The notes below the pieces were generated by a model. That model did no database searches and was not told the DNA's origin. It was given only the letters and a program-made list of their open reading frames with translations. Below, one piece after another: positions 10,591-19,621 of a stretch of 58,582 nt of DNA. A program made the position numbers and the translations under genes. The DNA lies in the NCBI GenBank assembly GCA_019828545.1, contig JACVRA010000240.1:1-58582 (forward strand), read 5' to 3'. The DNA is from Paracamarosporium sp. OC-R06-R3. Taxonomy: Eukaryota > Ascomycota > Dothideomycetes > Pleosporales > Didymosphaeriaceae. Numbering within the stretch: position 1 is the first letter of the stretch; each line of letters opens with the position of its first letter.

Positions 10591-11166
10591 GGAATTTCAA
10601 TGGGATGGGAGGAAGAGCAAGGCAACGATGCTTGGGGTGATATCTGAGGCATTTGGCTTGTAGTACGACTAGAATTAAGCGCCAAGCGCTAAGCGCACTT
10701 TGTCCGTTTTGGTTAGCTTCAGCGCTAAGCCTTTTAAGACTAGCTTCGACCTGCCTTCTCCAGACCGCCATACTCGCATATTGAAAGAAACCATCCCAAA
10801 TCATTTCGCCGACTTTCTGCCATCCTCCTGCAAAATCCTGTTCAACCCATCCCGCTTGATACAGTTCTCGAACGCGAAGCTCTTAGCCAACTCTTCCAGC
10901 TCTGCTTCTGTCGAAATACGTAAAATCCATCGAGTACGTGTTGCCGTCGATGAAGAGCAGCGAGTCCGGGTCTACGGCTCTAACGGCTCTTTCAGCGCGC
11001 TCGTACCACGCGATTAAGCGGATGTGCTCGGGATCTGCTGGCTCGTTGAGGAGAACTTCGTTACCGGGTACTCAGGCCACGAACACGAGCACCGAGCCGC
11101 ACTTGCTTCTGTTCTAGGTAAGAAGAAGGCAAAGTTCTTCTTTAACTAGTTAACGTACTTCACAAG

Positions 11167-11196
11167 CGAGTGCATCAGATAAGCGAGTGCATCACT
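11167..11196. repeat. Short direct repeat aagcgagtgcatca, two copies
   Basis: The 14-mer occurs twice with a few bases between, close to the left end of the MITE. It may be a small tandem duplication. Confidence 0.6.
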
Positions 11197-11220
11197 CTGC
11201 CAAGCCCTTACTAAAATGTA

Positions 11221-11629
11221 GGCTGGCAAATGGGTAGGGGTTGGGTCAGGGTCGGGGTCTTACATAAGGCTACCTAACCTCTACCCAACCCCTACCCAGA
11301 TTTTTAGTACTTTTTTTGGGTAGGGGTTGGGTAAGAGTCGCATAGACCTAGTGTTAGGGTAGGGTTATGACTAATAGGGTTGGGGTGGGTCTTACTAAGC
11401 AAGAATGTACATTCCAAACAGAATTACTGTGATAAAGATGTGTGATTAAACAACAAATTGTAAACAACCCAGTGGGTACACCTACCTTACCCCTACCCAA
11501 CGCTTTGACCACCCCTATCCTACCTTCACCCAAGCTTTGACCAACCTAACCTTAACCCTACCCACGCTTGGACCACCCCGAACCCAACCCCTACCTAACC
11601 TCTGGGTATACCCTACCCATTCGCCAGCC
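11221..11629. mobile_element. 409-bp MITE with terminal inverted repeats and TA duplication
   Basis: The left end reads ggctggcaaatgggtaggg. The reverse complement of the right end reads ggctggcgaatgggtaggg, so 18 of 19 bases match. TA flanks both sides (11219-11220 and 11630-11631), the duplication expected of Tc1/mariner or pogo elements. No coding capacity. The interior is full of G-rich blocks on the left (gggtaggggttgggt) and C-rich blocks on the right (acccaacccctacc), so the whole element is largely palindromic. The blocks resemble degenerate telomeric repeats, but the terminal symmetry and TA sites favour a MITE. Confidence 0.8.
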
Positions 11630-12075
11630 TAGTTACTGTAGCAAGATTAGTTATGTTAATATTAATTACCTTAGACCTAATCTCTACCTAGTTATTAGGT
11701 AGTGGTTGCAGCATGTCCTAGTCCGTCTTAAACTGCAGCGAGCTCAGAAGTCCTGGACGGGTCGTGGTGACTTTAATGGGACTAGCAGAGCCCAGTCGTG
11801 TCATCTCGGCTTGCCATGGATGACTCCTTGGAGCTTTGTTGTCCCATAGAGCTTTTACACCCAGTCGTCCTCCCATTCTTTTTGAGAAAGCTATCTACCT
11901 TGCTTGATCTCAATTGCTCTAGCTGGGACCGCTCGAGAGTATTGCCACGATAGCTTACTCCAGGCATCTTGGGGCCAGCCATCATCTAGGTACCCTATTT
12001 CCTTTAGTTTGAGTAATAAGGTGTAACTATAGGGATCTTAATGAACATTCTCTTGAAGCACGTGTGACTCATAAC
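11630..12075. other. Gap with one weak small ORF
   Basis: A 67-residue minus frame (11782-11985) is Ser/Lys-rich with no recognisable features. Nothing else is supported. Confidence 0.3.
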
Positions 12076-12387
12076 TCACACCCAGAAACGGCAACCAGAG
12101 CCACCACCAAAGAACACATATCTTTGTAGACCCCATTCACGGATCCAAGCATAAAGGGCACTAACTTGCATAGTATAGCGCAGCCGATAATCAAAATGGG
12201 TGATCCGAGAATTTGAGAGCTGGTAAAGCTCACTAGACCAGACCAACATCTCTGTTGCGTCGCCCTCTTCCGTAGTCATGTTCAGTCGCACTGCTCCTGA
12301 ATTCTCCACGAGCAGAAGGAATACCGACACGTGATTATCGCTCATCCCGTTGGGCTGTCTCCCAGTTGTGTGGATACACATACGCAC
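12076..12387 (-). pseudogene. DUF7770-like fungal protein, truncated
   Basis: The 103-residue minus frame contains SDNHVSVFLLL, SGAVRLNMT, a YQLSNS element and a C-terminal GGGSGCRFWV. Together these match a fungal accessory family I associate with DUF7770. In relatives I remember, the protein continues past GCRFWV. Here a stop follows at once, so the C-terminus is missing or lies in an unseen exon. The function of the family is unknown to me. The next gene on the same strand starts upstream at about 13.4 kb. Confidence 0.55.
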
Positions 12388-12511
12388 TATGTGTAATGTA
12401 GACGGCGAGTTTTGGAATACCGCAATGTTCTGGTGTTCACAAACGGTGCGTGCGCAGCAAGATCACGCAGCTTACTTCACGTGCGATCTAATGCAAGTTA
12501 TCGCACGCACC

Positions 12512-13436
12512 TTACTCTCTTTGCTGGAGCGTCTGTCGCGCTTTGCGCTGATATATCTTATTTGTCGGGCTCCCTTGGGACCACGACGTCTTTGCATTCC
12601 CCGCCATTCTCAATCTTCTACTCCCGGCTCCCGGATGTACGTGGTCAACGATGACGATTATCCCGCTTGCCTGGCTTTGGCAAAATCGCTGAGGAAATCT
12701 CCACGGGTTGTTTGCCTTGCAGGGGCCGGCCTCAGCGCACCATCTGGTTTGGCTACCTGGCGAGTTTCCCGACTGATCCGCGTTCTGTACCTCACGCATC
12801 AGTCCAGACTCAGCAATACCTAGAGAGGCGCGTTCTACGGTCTCGCAATTGTTCGAAACTTCTTTGTCTGGTTGCGGAGATCGAGGGGAAGCTGCTGCGC
12901 CTGGTGTGATATGACCTGAGAGATTGGAGTCACATTCTTGTCTAGTATCTTCTCTACGCTTTGATAAACCTATTTCGTTGTTGTCGACGAAGATGGGCTG
13001 TTTCAGTGACTGTAGTTGCTGAAGACTTGTGGTAATCCACGCGTGGCGCTTTGCTACTGGAATGTGCTCGGCGGCAAGATGTATTGAACTTTCTGCCAAA
13101 GGTTAGTATTATTTTGTAATGAAGAATTGACATACCAAAATGAGCTACGGCATTGGTTACAGCGTTTTCCTCCAGGATGGAGATCGAGCTGCAAAGTTTT
13201 GCGGCAGTCGCTGTGAGTCCTTTGGGACAAGAGGCAGCACCCCCCACCAAGTCCGTATCTTTGGAACGATAGTCTTTAGTGGTAGCTTTGCTAATTTTGC
13301 GATGCTTATAGACAAGGTACAAAGTAGAAACACTTCTCGGCCTATAGATGAATGGACTTCGAGGAGAAAATCGCGCGCCTTCCGTCCCCGCTCTATGAGC
13401 CGAGCCGCTAGCGTTACATATTCTCGAGTGGTTCAC
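12512..13436 (-). CDS. Hypothetical spliced gene, C-terminus uncertain
   Basis: Two minus frames are joined by a textbook intron at 13100-13144 (GTATGT, ACTAAC branch, GGCAG) in phase 1. Exon 1 ends NAVTNAVAHF and exon 2 begins with a helical stretch (HLAAEHIPVAKRHAWITT). The pattern of N-terminal Cys/Ser-rich helix followed by a longer helix recalls fungal NLR-type N-terminal domains, but I cannot assign it. The last third of exon 2 runs antisense to a Sir2-like motif (12640-12780), so the real protein probably ends earlier or is fused to foreign sequence. The start at 13436 is a guess. Confidence 0.4.
12634..12782 (+). pseudogene. Sir2-like (DHS NAD/FAD-binding) N-terminal fragment
   Basis: From ATG 12634 the plus frame has an acidic start, a helix (ACLALAKSLRKS) and RVVCLAGAGLSAPSGLATWR. 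The GAGLSA-SGL-T-R pattern is the NAD-binding signature of sirtuin-fold proteins. After the Arg, relatives continue GAGGLWR; here the sequence diverges at once, so only the first roughly 45 residues remain. It is a relic with no possible activity, and it is antisense to the spliced ORF at 12512-13436. Confidence 0.6.
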
Positions 13437-13985
13437 AGACAGACAATCAAATCAACGATGAAGATTGCCGATCAGCTCGACTAATAGCACAATTTTGAAG
13501 TTTGTTGATTTCTTCGAGTCGGTTTCGAAGTCCTAAAGGTCTGAGTGCCCCAATACTAGTTCTGGGTCTTTCCGGCGGTTCTCACATATCCTACAGATGG
13601 CACCAACTGTGGCGCTCCCGCACGGCTGTCATAAGCAAACGATCAAGAGAGATTCATTATATATGCATGTTGCACAACAAGGCTGGGCCGCATTCCATGG
13701 CTCACCTGCATTTACGCCTGCCATCCTTCTCACCGGTTGCCTTCCTGCACGTGTCCTTCAATTTCTGCCTGCGCGTTTTCGTATACGCTTTCTCAAATGG
13801 ATACTCTATTTATACCCATTATCTTCTTATTCAGCATCATACCTGCAATTGGTTCTGCCCATACACGCAGGTTCAAGTCAGAGAAAGACTGCAACCATCA
13901 CAAGAGATAGGAGCTAGGTTTCATAGCGAGCTCCTTGAATTTTTTTGTGTTGATTGGAGTGTGGGAGGGAACCAAGGACAAGGGC

Positions 13986-14584
13986 ATGGCAATCTATCAT
14001 TTGCTCCTATCGTGTCCCTGGATGAATGCGCTCCGTATTGAGGTTTGTATCTCTACTCTGTGGCGGGGAAATTACTGTCGCGGACCTAGTTTTATGTCTG
14101 CTGGTACATTTTCGAGCTTTTCAATTTTGAAGGCCGCCTCTGGGCTCATCATCGTTTAATAATTCTCGTCTGCGTTATTTTCATTGCACTACAACTCGTA
14201 GGTCTTTGTGCGTGGACAGTATGGCCAAGAGGAGAAAAACTAGCTTTCGTGAGTAGCCCTATCTCTCACGGACTGACAGCAGGCACTTGGGTTATGAAGT
14301 ATTACAGCTGTGGGGTTACGAGGGGCCTGAAGTTCGCTTCTTTTGCATGGTTGTTCGGCTTCGCGACTGCTGCCAGCATCGCAATCTCAGCCTCATTTGT
14401 TCTCTACGACAACATGGCAACATACTGCATAGTAAGTCCATCACGCCACCATTGCTTCGCCAGAGTATGTAGTTCGTATATGGCAGTTGAGAGTGCATAT
14501 TGCAACTCTCGGCCCCAGGTTCTGGAACGTTGGCGACTGCAGGTTGTTCCCAGAGCGGTCGAAGGCGATTCTGGAATGCCGTAA
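13986..14584 (+). CDS. Multi-pass membrane protein, spliced, start uncertain
   Basis: Exon 1 is 13986-14042 and the intron is 14043-14089 (GTTTGT...CCTAG). Exon 2 starts at 14090 and is open to 14584. Within it LIILVCVIFIALQLVGLCAW and FASFAWLFGFATAASIAIS are clear membrane helices separated by about 40 residues, with a third helix upstream in exon 1. A second intron 14432-14542 (GTAAGT...CAG, 111 nt) is possible but its removal keeps the frame, so it cannot be decided. A signal-peptide-like ORF just upstream (ATG near 13797) could be an extra exon. Role unknown. Confidence 0.4.
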
Positions 14585-15294
14585 CCGTATACGAGTGCTT
14601 TCGATATGAGGTTTACAACATGGCCGGCCATGCCATCTGCTGAAGGGAATGCGGGATGGGACGAGCGATGGATGCGTTCACGATGAGGGGCTCTCGCGAT
14701 GAACGCGATGTTCTGCGAATCCTGTTCAAGTCACTCTGGCATCCTTTCAAAACGCACTAGACTGGGTTTCCAGAAGATGCGGGTTCCCATTCTAGACCCC
14801 TGCTCTGTGTCCATCTTTTGGTCCCCTTTTGCTCCGCTGGCTTGCTGAGCACACCACTCCAAGATGTGGGATCTTATGTGGGATCTTATGTGGGGCTCCG
14901 TCACGGGGAGACATCCTTAAGCCTTTGGGCCGTAGATAACAAGTAATTCGTCACATATCGCGAGCGAGGTAGCAAGAAGTGCGCGTTGAAGGGATCATGT
15001 TACTGTAATAATTATGGTATTGACTAAATAGAGAACTTCGGTTCGCTCTACTAAACGGATTCTAGGACGGAACAAGCGATTGACTCGATGACAGTAAAGT
15101 ATCCTCTTGGTAAACGCGATGTAAGTTACCGTGATCCTCCCCCACAGCACGCTGCCAAGATCAGAACGGAACAACCTCGGCGCCTTTAAACCAGCTCCCA
15201 ACAACGACTCTTTCGTCGCCATCTATATTGCCAATGGCACGTTTCCTATACACATTCACAACAATCACTCTACTTCTCCTCCACCTGTGAGGCA
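14585..15294. other. Gap; upstream region of the nuclease-fold gene
   Basis: I see no supported coding sequence. The direct repeat atgtgggatcttatgtggg near 14863-14895 is a short tandem duplication. The last 100 bases presumably carry the promoter of the gene at 15295. Confidence 0.5.
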
Positions 15295-16769
15295 ATGAAC
15301 TTTGCAAACGAATGGTTGTCCAATGTCTACGCTTTGGATAGTGACTTAGAGCCGCCGCCCACCCCAACAATCCCCGCCGACTATCTGCAGGAGCCACACA
15401 GAGAGCCGCCACCCTCTAAGCACGCATCCCTCGCTCCACTAAAACGGCGACGCGCTACGCTCTCGGACATCGATCCGCCGATCCCAAAGCGATTACGACC
15501 ATTTCAAGCACCAGAGCGCGCAATGTTGCAGAGCTCGCAGTCGCCAACAAGGAGGTCAAACAGGCAGCCTGGGACAGCGCGAAAGGCACTGAATAATACG
15601 GTAGCAACAGCGGAGCATACTTTATTTCCTACGCAAGACTTCAATGCGACGCCACAACCGACTCGTTCGAAACGTGCAGCACCTCCATTGCTACCAGCTC
15701 CAAACTTGCATACTCGGCCGGTGTCTGTCATCTCACTCACCGCTTCCGATACGACTTCAAAGCGATTACGTAGTCGAACTCGCCACATGGTTGATCTTCG
15801 AATCGCCAGCAAGCCAGTGGTAAGCAAGCCCGCAACATCAAGCGTAGATGTTCCGCAGGACGTGAGAAAGCTCTACAAAGCGATTCAAGCACTAGCTCGC
15901 CGGTCGAGAGGTGTTATTCCGCTAGGTATCGAGGTACGGTTCCTGAACACACTTCTCTCATAGTTGCTTGGCTAACAATCCACTAGACGGAGGTGGAACA
16001 GGATTCTTATGGTGACCTTGACGACCTAGACTACTATGTGTCCGAGACATCGAACGGCAAGACCCACGAACAATTGAAGGATGAGTTCAAAGCCATGCGG
16101 GACATTCGAAATGAGACTTTAGTGTGCAAAACGAAGCACCTCCACGAACCGAGTTGGAACGAACTTGTGCACAGCCAGATGCTGAAGCAGGCCGTTCTTG
16201 GTCGCCCTGGCTTTTCGTACTATAACATCACCACTGCGCGGGTCATCAAGGAGCTTGTACCGGGTAATGAACATGACGAAATTTTGAAGAGTAAGGTGGT
16301 CGACTTCGCCGTTACCCTCGGCCCTCCATTCATCCCAACGGCGCACGTCACCAACCGTCTCGCTGCTTCTCCACCCAAGCTCCAGCGCACCATCAGCCCC
16401 TCCGATTACTCCCCCCTCTGCTACGAGCCTGTCGTTGTCAGCATCAAAACGAAGTCGCCCGACGGCAGCAGTGAAAACGACGAAGCGCAGCTTTCCCTTT
16501 GGGCAATGGCTAACTTCAACCGCCTGCGTCAACTCATCCAGGATCCTGTAGCTATGACGATCCCTCTCCTCTTGATCACCGACGCCCGCTGGAAATTGTA
16601 CCTCGCCAGCGACTTGGTGCATGAGATTCATCTTATCGATGCTGTAGATATTGGCTCTACAGCCGATATCATCGGCTGTTATACCATCTTGGAGGCGTTA
16701 AACGCCATTTTCAATTGGGTGGAGGAGACATTTGCTCCTTGGTTCCTAGATGGCCTGAAGCCTGAATGA
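15295..16769 (+). CDS. PD-(D/E)XK nuclease-fold protein, Glu replaced by Lys
   Basis: Exon 1 is 15295-15933 and exon 2 is 15987-16769. The 53-nt intron 15934-15986 has GTACGG, GCTAAC and CACTAG. The protein is 473 residues. Residues 1-210 are Pro/Ser/Arg-rich and probably disordered (KRRRA, KRLRP patches). Residues 214-473 match the fungal PD-(D/E)XK nuclease-like family I know as PDDEXK_12: VVDFAVTL (Asp319), YEPVVVSIKTK, QLSLWAMANFNRL and a following strand LLLITDARWKLYL. Relatives have I-E-T-K; here the codon is AAA (Lys367), which would remove the catalytic Glu. The remaining fold looks intact. It may be a non-catalytic homologue or a recent casualty of GAA-to-AAA mutation. A related pseudogene lies convergently at 17.5-18.5 kb. 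Confidence 0.75.
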
Positions 16770-16911
16770 TTAATGTAGCATGTTAACTGTTCAGGCCTTA
16801 GAGGTGAATCAGTCGCTGATCACACGTACCGGATGTCTCTCATGATGATGTTTGCTCCCGCGTCCCTTACATCACGCCTCGACCAGTTCAAGTGCATGAA
16901 AATGTGCCTGA
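16770..16911. other. Short 3-prime region between the nuclease-fold gene and the SINE
   Basis: No gene. The SINE target repeat tctatgata begins at 16912. Confidence 0.5.
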
Positions 16912-16920
16912 TCTATGATA

Positions 16921-17296
16921 TGGAGGGTTGGCACAATGGTAAAGTGCCTGGAAAGTGCTCTGGCGCGGGCCAAGGCCGTAAGTTCGAATCCTACACTCTC
17001 CACATAGAGTCCTTTTCTGTAGGATGAAAAGACTACTCTAATACCACCCTTTCTTGTCTATCCTACAACCTCCTACTGGTTCCTCTATCTCGCCTAACAA
17101 AAATGGGGTAATCTTAACAAAAAGGGAAGAGAGGAGGAATAAGATCGATCCTATACTCTATTTATTCTTTTTTTTATTACGCTCTTTTTTTGTACTGATT
17201 CCCAGGGGAATCACCTTTTTTGCATCATTTTGTACCAAGGCGTATGCCAAATTTTCGTCAAAAACAACACTCCAGATATTTTCTCGTCTTTGGCTT
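16921..17296 (+). mobile_element. tRNA-derived SINE-like element with 9-bp target duplication
   Basis: The head 16922-17002 folds as a class II tRNA. The acceptor stem GGAGGGT pairs with ACTCTCC, the D-stem GCAC pairs with GTGC, a long variable arm ggccaaggcc follows, and the T-arm loop is TTCGAAT. It contains A-box (TGGCACAATGG) and B-box (AGTTCGAATCC) promoters. The anticodon loop is irregular (6 nt), so it is not a working tRNA. The body has a core at about 17172-17275 that recurs inverted at 29737-29838. The 9-mer tctatgata flanks the element at 16912-16920 and 17297-17305. Confidence 0.7.
16922..17002 (+). tRNA. Degenerate tRNA-like head (Ser/Leu class), pseudo-tRNA
   Basis: Seven-pair acceptor stem with one G-U, D-arm, long variable arm and T-arm are all present. 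The anticodon stem pairs only with G-U help and its loop has six bases, without T at the expected position 33. I read it as the RNA polymerase III promoter head of the SINE, not as a functional tRNA gene. Confidence 0.55.
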
Positions 17297-17311
17297 TCTA
17301 TGATACTAGAA

Positions 17312-17472
17312 TATCTATTGTATATGTATCACTATGAGAGGTTTTTATAGCTAAAAGGTTTGACAATAAATATATTATATATGTATCACTATGAGGGGGT
17401 TTTGTAGCTGAAAAGTTTGACAATAAAGGGGAGTGTTTTGCCCATGCACTCAGGAACCATGAGGGCGACAAA
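17312..17472. repeat. 161-bp insert with 57-bp tandem repeat, flanked by 14-bp direct repeats
   Basis: ctatgatactagaa occurs at 17298-17311 and 17473-17486. Between them are two 57-bp units (17321-17377 and 17378-17427) sharing tatatgtatcactatgag and gtttgacaataaa. The right copy of the 14-mer is inside the decayed DUF7924-like gene tail, so the insert may have duplicated its target, or the tail may have been duplicated with the SINE insertion. Confidence 0.65.
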
Positions 17473-18535
17473 CTATGATACTAGAAGTCGAGCTTGAGAG
17501 CCGTCGTATGCAACGCTGAAAGCATGTTTATCGATTTGAGAGATCTCGGGACTGCCTTAGCAAAGGAGTGTGTTAAGATGATCAGCGATATTGACATAGG
17601 TGGAAGCGTCTCCTAAATATTGATTCGTTGCGACCCAGAGACTTCCTGCGCCTGTAGGTCCATCCCCTTTGTATTCGATAGCTAAGATATTCGATAGCTA
17701 AGAACAGATAGGAGAGTGCTGTAGAGTTTGCTAATGCAGTCGTACCAACAGTGGCAAGCCTGCCACCAAGGACAGTTGATGGATAACCATAGAGGGCGTC
17801 AGGTGTAGGGCGGCTTAATTTGTTGCTCGCCTGGGCCCTGTTGGGGACTTGGATGCCGTTCATTGGCAGGCCGTCATTACGTCGAACGCCGCTAAAATAG
17901 GTGAAGATGTTCGCATTATAGTAGGACGCTACTGCCGTCTCCGGGGCAGCCTCGATGCCTGCTAAGTCTTCGTCGTTGGCGAAATCAGGTTGTGGGGATT
18001 GACGCTCCCGATACAATCGAGATATGGACTGACTCAAAGCTGGTGGAAGCTGGTAGGAGGGGTCTTGATAGAAGACGCCGTTGGGTTCGCAATTGAATGT
18101 TCGGTAATAGGGTGTCGCCACCAGTCGCGTTGATCTTGAGGTTGATGATTTTTGAGACTCGTTGTCACCCTATGCACCATCTGGAAATGAGCTGCCTTCC
18201 CTCATAGGGATCGACCGGTCCTGTCGCTTGGAACTCGGCTGTATGAAGTCTCGCTCATCAAGCGCCGGCGCTGACCGGGCTCTACGGGTATGGGTTTTTC
18301 GGGGCTCCTCTCGATGGAGAAGCGGCGAGTCCGACCCGGCACGTTCTGCGTGGAGCTCGTTTGGGCCGTGTTCGACCGCGACCCACCCAAGCCAGGCCCA
18401 GATTCGATCTATGACGCGTTCGTCGTGTCGAGGGCGCTTGAGGCTAGGGGAAGTGGCCTCGCCAGTCGCGGCTAAATCGGAAGAGCAGGAAAGCCGCCTT
18501 TTAAGCTGCGAACGGGAATGAAGATACACGTCCAT
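17473..18535 (-). pseudogene. DUF7924-like (PD-(D/E)XK-type) protein, broken
   Basis: From ATG 18535 the minus frame is open to 17582 except for TAG at 18170-18172. The N-terminal 120 residues are basic and Ser-rich. The domain reads KLSRPTPDALYGYPS, then LSYLFLAIEY, the strand that carries the active-site Glu in a family I associate with DUF7924. There a perfect 16-bp tandem duplication (17672-17687 and 17688-17703, tattcgatagctaaga on the plus strand) shifts the frame. Beyond it, GDGPTGAGSLWVATNQYLG and then VNIADHL follow in the new frame. TAA at 17557-17559 interrupts again before the tail ends at 17473. Three independent lesions mark a pseudogene. Confidence 0.7.
17672..17703. repeat. 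Perfect 16-bp tandem duplication inside the DUF7924-like gene
   Basis: tattcgatagctaaga appears twice without spacer. It falls exactly at the strand carrying the predicted active-site Glu. Sixteen is not a multiple of three, so it shifts the frame. Confidence 0.9.
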
Positions 18536-18973
18536 ATCTGCATGGAGAAGAAGCGTAGGTTAGATAAGTGGCAGGTGGAGAAGTTTCCGTAGCCGCCTGC
18601 TAAGTTAGCGTGCACATATGCCAAGCCTTTTAGCGCTAATGTCAAGTTTAGCGAGAGATTGATCCGCGCCCCAACGCGCTACAACCCCGCCGACATATGC
18701 ACAGACACCGTGCATGCACGGACACCGTTCTGTCGGCGGTTCCTTAGCGTGGCTTGCCGAAAGTCAGTTGTTTGGTGGTAGAGATCGAATGAGTTGGATG
18801 CAGGCTACATGGGTATGTTTGAAATGAAGACATCGGAGATGCCCCTCACTCACTCCCAGCGTCGGAAGCCGGCCGGATGATCTTGAACCTCCGACTCATT
18901 GGTGAAGGCTTCTCTTGGAACTGCCCCGCAAAGGAATATCCGCATTCCTCTCTTCATTCTCAGCTCTCGGGAT
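18536..18973. other. Gap between divergent gene relics
   Basis: No supported gene. It contains small palindromic pieces such as accgtgcatgcacggacacc near 18706-18730 and presumably carried the promoters of both flanking genes. Confidence 0.4.
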
Positions 18974-19537
18974 ATGGATAATCAAGCGCCTTTAATCAAG
19001 TCTTTTCGAGACCTGCACTCCCTCAGCGAGGTGTTCGTAGAGGACGATGGTTCCCATAAATTTTCCCGCTCTGCGTTTGCAATTACAACACATGACGACC
19101 ATGTCTGGTTTGGCCAGGCCCCTAAACGAAAGAAAGACTTGAGCCTAAAGGACATCATGGAAAATCTGAGGCTTATTCCGGACGAAGAAGTGTATCCCGA
19201 ATATCCGGCGCATATCACAACCGTTTCAGTACCAATTAACGGCAGCGTCTTCATTAAGGGTCCAAAGGTTGGGAGCTACGATTCGTTCGAGGGTACACGC
19301 TTGTTACCAAGATTACTTCTACAGGAAGCCGAAATGTTGGAGCTCCTACGGCGCAATCCCCACCCCAACATCGTTCGGTACCATGGCAGTATCATCAAAA
19401 GAGGTCGTATTGTTGGCCTCGTATTGGATCGACACCCTCTTACCCTACAAAATAGACTAAAAAAGTGGCGCGGAGAAGTTCAATAAAGAACTCTGTTTTG
19501 ACCGAATCAAGTCAGCGGCGCTAACCCTAAAATAAAC
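18974..19537 (+). pseudogene. Protein kinase, N-lobe only
   Basis: From ATG 18974 the frame gives about 170 residues to TAA at 19486. The sequence has VFIKGPKVGSYDSFEG, a long helix (LLLQEAEMLELLRRN), HPNIVRYHG, then RGRIVGLVLDRHPLTLQNRL, the familiar alphaC, strand 4/5 and hinge order of a kinase N-lobe. Near 19465 a frameshift occurs; the shifted frame continues FNKELCFDRIKSAAL to TAA near 19537, which looks like the following helix. No catalytic loop or DFG-like segment remains, so it cannot phosphorylate. It lies head-to-tail before the gene at 19622. Confidence 0.6.
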
Positions 19538-19621
19538 CTAGCAACCTGCGCCGAGATTGTTCCTCATTCCACCTCTCATACTCCCACACGTCGGTTTTCA
19601 CTGCCAGACAATCACCTAGCC

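Noticed and set aside
11221..11629. Interstitial telomere repeat
   Set aside because: Terminal inverted repeats and TA duplications define a MITE; the motif does not occur as a regular TTAGGG array.
16119..16631. 170-codon minus ORF
   Set aside because: Antisense of the nuclease-fold exon, which has recognisable motifs.
16922..17002. Functional tRNA gene
   Set aside because: The anticodon loop has six bases and lacks T33, and the sequence continues into a repeated core, so a SINE head fits better.
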